A DNA stretch of 14,118 nt from Baffinella frigidus. Lineage: Eukaryota; Cryptophyceae; Cryptomonadales; Baffinellaceae. The stretch covers positions 24,599 through 38,716 of the forward strand of contig MU646518.1 in the NCBI GenBank assembly GCA_026770585.1, read 5' to 3'. Position 1 is the stretch's first letter. Each line of letters starts with the position of its first letter. Under the pieces are notes generated by a model. The model worked only from the letters and a program-made list of their open reading frames with translations, did not search any database and was not told the DNA's origin. This document shows positions 11,945 to 14,118 of the stretch, piece by piece. Both the position numbers and the translations under genes were made by a program.

Positions 11945-12105
11945 ATAGGGCAACTGACCAAAAATGGGGTAGTTAGGCCTACGGGATCGCCTAGGACCTC
12001 CTACCGTAGGACGAGACTTTTTGGTCCTGGGATCCCTCGGCCTACGGTAGGAGGTCCTAGGCAAGGCCGTATGCCTAAGTACCCCATTTTCAGGCCGTTA
12101 GCCTA
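11945..12105. mobile_element. FB foldback element, copy 2 (opposite orientation)
   Basis: Same arms as 1672-1824 (AAAATGGGGTAGTTAGGCCT, GGACCTCCTACCGTAGG, and inverted partners). The loop reads GAGACTTTTTGGTCCTGGGA, the reverse complement of the loop at 1741-1760, showing that the whole element is inverted. Arms are more diverged here than in copy 1. Confidence 0.85.
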
Positions 12106-12139
12106 TGAACCTTCGCCGTGAGACATATCGCAAGAGGAT

Positions 12140-12232
12140 GGGGGGGGGGGGTACCTAGAGATGCGGAGGTAGCCCTCGGTGCCCGAGAGGGAGGGGGCAG
12201 GGGGAAAGGAGGAGGGATGAGGGGGGAGGGAT

Positions 12233-12277
<45 letters not shown>

Positions 12278-12300
12278 GGGGTGCCCCCCCCACCGCCCCT
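12140..12300 (+). repeat. Poly(G) tracts (12 and 42 nt) with G-rich flanks
   Basis: Twelve G at 12140-12151 and an uninterrupted 42 G at 12235-12276, preceded by GGGGGAAAGGAGGAGGGATG and followed by GGTGCCCCCCCCACC. Strong G-quadruplex potential; also a likely site of assembly-length error. Pro-rich and Gly-rich frames here are artefacts. Confidence 0.9.
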
Positions 12301-12465
12301 CCCTCTCTCTCTCCAACAGTGTGTGTGGAAGTGTGTGTGTGAGAGGGAGGGGGAAGTGGTTGCGAGAGGGTGCGAGAGGGTGCACGCCCCGGGGGCTGCT
12401 CGGGGCCACAGGGGGTTATCACGTCCTGGTTGCGTCCCCGGAACGGATCGTCCCGAGGCTGTTTG
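12301..12465. other. Low-complexity CT/GT stretch, no gene
   Basis: CTCTCTCTC, GTGTGTGTGAGAGGG and a short duplication TGCGAGAGGG (about 12360 and 12370). AGAGATGCGGAGGTAGCCCT at 12157 upstream of the poly(G) has a near-copy at 12751. Confidence 0.55.
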
Positions 12466-12499
12466 AGGTTGGGGGTGGAAGGGCACCCAGAGATGCGGA

Positions 12500-12549
12500 G
12501 AACGTGACCCCAATCTTCCTCGGATTTCCGAGGAAGATTAGTCACGTTC
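12500..12549. repeat. Near-perfect palindrome with ACGTGAC ends
   Basis: GAACGTGACCCC, AATCTTCCTCGGA, TTTCCGAGGAAGATT, AGTCACGTTC: arms of about 22 bp pair with a small bulge. Confidence 0.85.
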
Positions 12550-12551
12550 CA

Positions 12552-12725
12552 CCCGAGGCTAGAAATGGGACCATTTTAAAACAGAGATTCTTTTACAAGT
12601 GAAGGGGGCAAAATAATGTGTAGTGATTTTCATACAAAAAGTGGCATCTGGTCACGTAGCTCAAGTTATAACTTGAGCTACGTGACCAAGCATGCCCGTG
12701 AATGGTACTGAATTTAACAACCCCA
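12552..12725 (+). mobile_element. Inverted-repeat element with half an ACTAC core, copy B
   Basis: Matches 2466-2662 from CCGAGGCTAGAAATGGGACC through TTCTTTTACAAGTGAAGG, GTGTAGTGATTTTCATAC, GCCCGTGAATGGTACTGAAT and TTAACAACCCC. The right terminal repeat is missing (sequence changes at ACAAGG, 12725). Its centre contains a 38-bp perfect palindrome absent from copy A. Confidence 0.75.
12650..12687. repeat. 38-bp perfect palindrome
   Basis: GGTCACGTAGCTCAAGTT, central AT region, then its exact complement ending GCTACGTGACC. No mismatches and no spacer. It sits where copy A (2466-2662) has GGTCATTCCCCCAGC and AACGTGACC. Confidence 0.95.
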
Positions 12726-12762
12726 CAAGGTTGGGGGTGGGAGGGCACCCAGCGATGCGGAG

Positions 12763-12957
12763 GTAGCCCTCGGTGCCCGATGCGTTGCTGGCGCACGCGT
12801 GCACGCAGAGGCACCCTGCACAGGGATGATAATCTTATCAGACCTGCAGGCGGGTAGCGACCCCTCACAACAGTTCACCGCAAGTAGTGAAAAGTCACGT
12901 TGGCACAAGCACGTAACACAGCTCTCATCGCAGATGCGATTTTGGATTTTTTGACCG
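12763..12957. other. Unassigned stretch
   Basis: Apart from the continuation of the 35-bp repeat (to about 12784) I see no repeat, RNA gene or coding signal. Minus-strand frames here are short and cross element boundaries. Confidence 0.45.
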
Positions 12958-13026
12958 GTTTAGGGTTTAGGGTTTCGGGTTTCGGGTTTAGGGTTTAGGG
13001 TTTAGGGTTTAGGGTTTAGGGTTTAG
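12958..13026 (+). repeat. Telomere-type TTTAGGG array, block 4
   Basis: About nine TTTAGGG units, two of them TTTCGGG. Same orientation as block 1. Confidence 0.93.
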
Positions 13027-13048
13027 CATCCTGCACACATCACCGTCA

Positions 13049-13301
13049 CTCACCTGTCGACACCTCTGAGCTCATGTGTCCCAGGAGAAGCTAACCCCAA
13101 ACCCAAAACCCTAGGTAACGCAGAGCGGCGAAGGCGGCCGACCATCTCACACTCGACCATCTCACACTGTATGTATATGTATATATGTATATATCCCAGG
13201 AGAAGCTCAGAGGTGTCGACAGGTGAGTTTCCCCAGGAGAAGCTACAGTGTGAGATGGTCGAGTGTGAGACGGTCGACCGCCTTCGCCGCTCTGCGTCAC
13301 C
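13049..13301. repeat. Two interleaved inverted repeats
   Basis: Pair A: 13049-13072 and 13204-13227 are exact inverses, 24 bp (CTCACCTGTCGACACCTC end). Pair B: 13114-13172 and 13244-13301 are near-exact inverses of about 55 bp (GCAGAGCGGCGAAGGCGG, CGACCATCTCACACT). The order is A, B, A', B', so both cannot form nested cruciforms together. CCCAGGAGAAGCT occurs three times (13080, 13195, 13232). An AT-rich GTATGTATATGTATATATG run sits between B and A'. Confidence 0.88.
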
Positions 13302-13425
13302 GTAACCCGGTTTGGAGTTTACCCTAAACCGGGTTTAGGGTTTGGGGTTAGCACGTAAACCCTAAACCGGGTTACGGTAACGTTTAGGGTTACCGTAACC
13401 CGGTTTAGGGTTTAGGGGTTCGGGT
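13302..13425. repeat. Head-to-head telomere-type repeats with an ACGGTAAC joint
   Basis: CCCTAAACC meets GGTTTAGGG at about 13322-13340. A second junction is a perfect 25-bp inverted repeat, 13357-13381 and 13389-13413 (AAACCCTAAACCGGGTTACG outermost part), with loop GTTTAGG. CCGTAACCCGGTTT occurs at 13300 and 13393. The telomeric heptamer therefore points both ways within 120 bp. Confidence 0.85.
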
Positions 13426-13557
13426 CAGCACACACGGGGACAACGGCAACATTGGGGGGGGGGGGCTTGCTGGACACACCGAGCGGGCTATTTGGAAAAT
13501 AGCGATGCTGGTGCTCAACCGAAAAAAGTGAAACGATGCCAAACGTTGACGATGCTG
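13426..13557. other. Spacer with a 12-nt poly(G)
   Basis: G12 at 13454-13465. GCGATGCTGGTGCTCAAC and GACGATGCTGGTAGAGC share GATGCTGGT. No gene. Confidence 0.5.
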
Positions 13558-13734
13558 GTAGAGCGCTGTGCAGAGAAGTTGGCCACGGGAAATAATAGAA
13601 AATCGAGAAATTGGAGCCATTTTGTCAACTTTTGAGAAATTTAGTACCATAAATTTCTCAAAAGTGGATAAAATGGCTCCAATTTCCCCATTTTCCCGTT
13701 TTCCGGTGGCCAACTTGTCTGCACAGCGCTCTAC
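13558..13734. mobile_element. 177-bp near-perfect hairpin
   Basis: Arms 13558-13643 and 13650-13734 pair over about 85 bp with a 6-nt loop GTACCA. Outer end GTAGAGCGCTGTGCAGA; inner parts TTGGCCACGGGAAA, AATTGGAGCCATTTT and GAGAAATTTA. A few mismatches and one small indel. Both strands have open frames through it because the arms are AT-rich and mirror each other; not coding. Foldback element or source of long hairpin RNA. Confidence 0.9.
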
Positions 13735-13859
13735 TAAACCGGGACGCGCTCCTCTGAAGTCATCTTACCAGCGTGCAGCTGAAAATACACAACATTTATA
13801 TTATATAGATACACAACATTTACATTATTTTATCATACTATCATATATTGTTATATATC
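13735..13859 (+). repeat. AT-rich stretch with a 24-bp duplication
   Basis: ATACACAACATTTATATTA (13785) and ATACACAACATTTACATTA (13809). Otherwise AT-rich without features. Confidence 0.7.
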
Positions 13860-13963
13860 AGGACATCCTGCAGGATGTGAGTTTACTACACAGGATGCGA
13901 GTTGGATGCGATTCCTTCCAACCCCCATCCTGTGTAGGAAACTCACATCCTGCAGGATGTCCT
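13860..13963. mobile_element. 104-bp hairpin with ATCCTGCAGGAT ends
   Basis: Arms 13860-13905 and 13918-13963 pair over 46 bp with few mismatches; the loop is 12 nt. Each arm starts with its own palindrome ACATCCTGCAGGATGT. The left arm contains TTTACTACACA and the right arm TGTGTAGGAAA, the same words that start and end the ACTAC core. Confidence 0.88.
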
Positions 13964-13982
13964 TACATATGATAATGCATAA

Positions 13983-14118
<136 letters not shown>

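Larger units (their letters stand above)
12466..12762 (+). repeat. 35-bp direct repeats flanking two palindromic elements
   Basis: AGGTTGGGGGTGGAAGGGCA then CCCAGAGATGCGGAG at 12466-12500, and AGGTTGGGGGTGGGAGGGCA then CCCAGCGATGCGGAG at 12728-12762: two mismatches. Between them lie the palindrome 12500-12549 and element 12552-12725. The second repeat continues into GTAGCCCTCGGTGCCCGA, also present at 12169-12186. Confidence 0.75.

Noticed and set aside
12090-12602. Pro-rich and Gly-rich frames on both strands
   Set aside because: They come from the 42-nt poly(G) and its G-rich surroundings.
13405-13972. 102- and 134-codon frames on opposite strands with shared words such as STFEKF and FSKVDKMAPIS
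   Set aside because: The shared peptide arises because the two arms of the 13558-13734 hairpin encode the same residues on opposite strands, and each frame reads through both arms.

Overview
This window is eukaryotic, repeat-dominated DNA with almost no protein-coding signal. The telomere-type heptamer TTTAGGG (CCCTAAA on the other strand) occurs in at least six separate blocks in both orientations. That variant is used by land plants and green algae and by several protist lineages such as dinoflagellates, chromerids, oomycetes and brown algae. Together with one spliced-looking exon, this fits a subtelomeric or repeat-island contig from an alga or protist; the exact lineage cannot be decided from the sequence. 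The window opens in poly(C) and ends in more than 100 bp of (TA)n, both typical of assembly edges.

Most of the 14 kb is a mosaic of short inverted-repeat elements (MITE or foldback type, about 85 to 200 bp), often nested or side by side. Families I could define by eye, with names used only here: (1) the ACTAC family, at least eight hairpins around 251, 2043, 2294, 2847, 3135, 4967, 9244/9484 and 10864, plus half-copies at 2466, 6650 and 12552. All carry a common inner core (TTACTACAC ... GTGTAGTAA with a conserved loop) inside different outer arms. (2) FB, a foldback at 1672 and, in opposite orientation, at 11945, with partial copies at 3365 and 8495. (3) A, copies at 1511, 4315 and 7748. (4) P85, copies at 1164, 4811, 8764, 9982, 10264 and 10653, whose terminal sequence resembles that of A. 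(5) H, copies at 5778 (truncated), 5971 and 7118, with 19-bp ends and a central palindrome that changed with compensating substitutions. Single hairpins include 805-947, 4446-4584, 6209-6308, 6704-6831, 6849-6975, 13558-13734 and 13860-13963.

Layout: 1-540 telomeric repeat split by an ACTAC element; 540-1840 hairpins, a CACGTG cluster, A and FB copies; 1840-5260 mainly ACTAC elements, GAA modules, AATCA palindromes and a 16-bp minisatellite; 5260-6140 flanked AT-rich insert and a 193-bp tandem duplication; 6140-7520 nested inverted repeats and H; 7520-8190 reversed telomeric repeat, an A copy and a GA/GT microsatellite; 8195-8263 the one recognisable coding fragment, a minus-strand exon with an FkbM-type methyltransferase motif; 8500-9700 FB half, P85 and five copies of a unit whose minus-strand frame stays open; 9757-9918 nine 18-bp CACGTG units; 9980-10860 P85 copies and degenerate telomeric repeat; 10864-11400 an ACTAC element and a long GAA purine tract; 11400-12960 reversed telomeric repeat, FB, a 42-nt poly(G), palindromes; 12960-13430 telomeric repeats with head-to-head junctions and interleaved inverted repeats; 13430-14118 two long hairpins and the AT tail.

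There is no operon or pathway here. The plausible logic is that of non-autonomous transposons accumulating near a chromosome end; no transposase gene is visible. Almost all open frames longer than 60 codons look like shadows of repeats.
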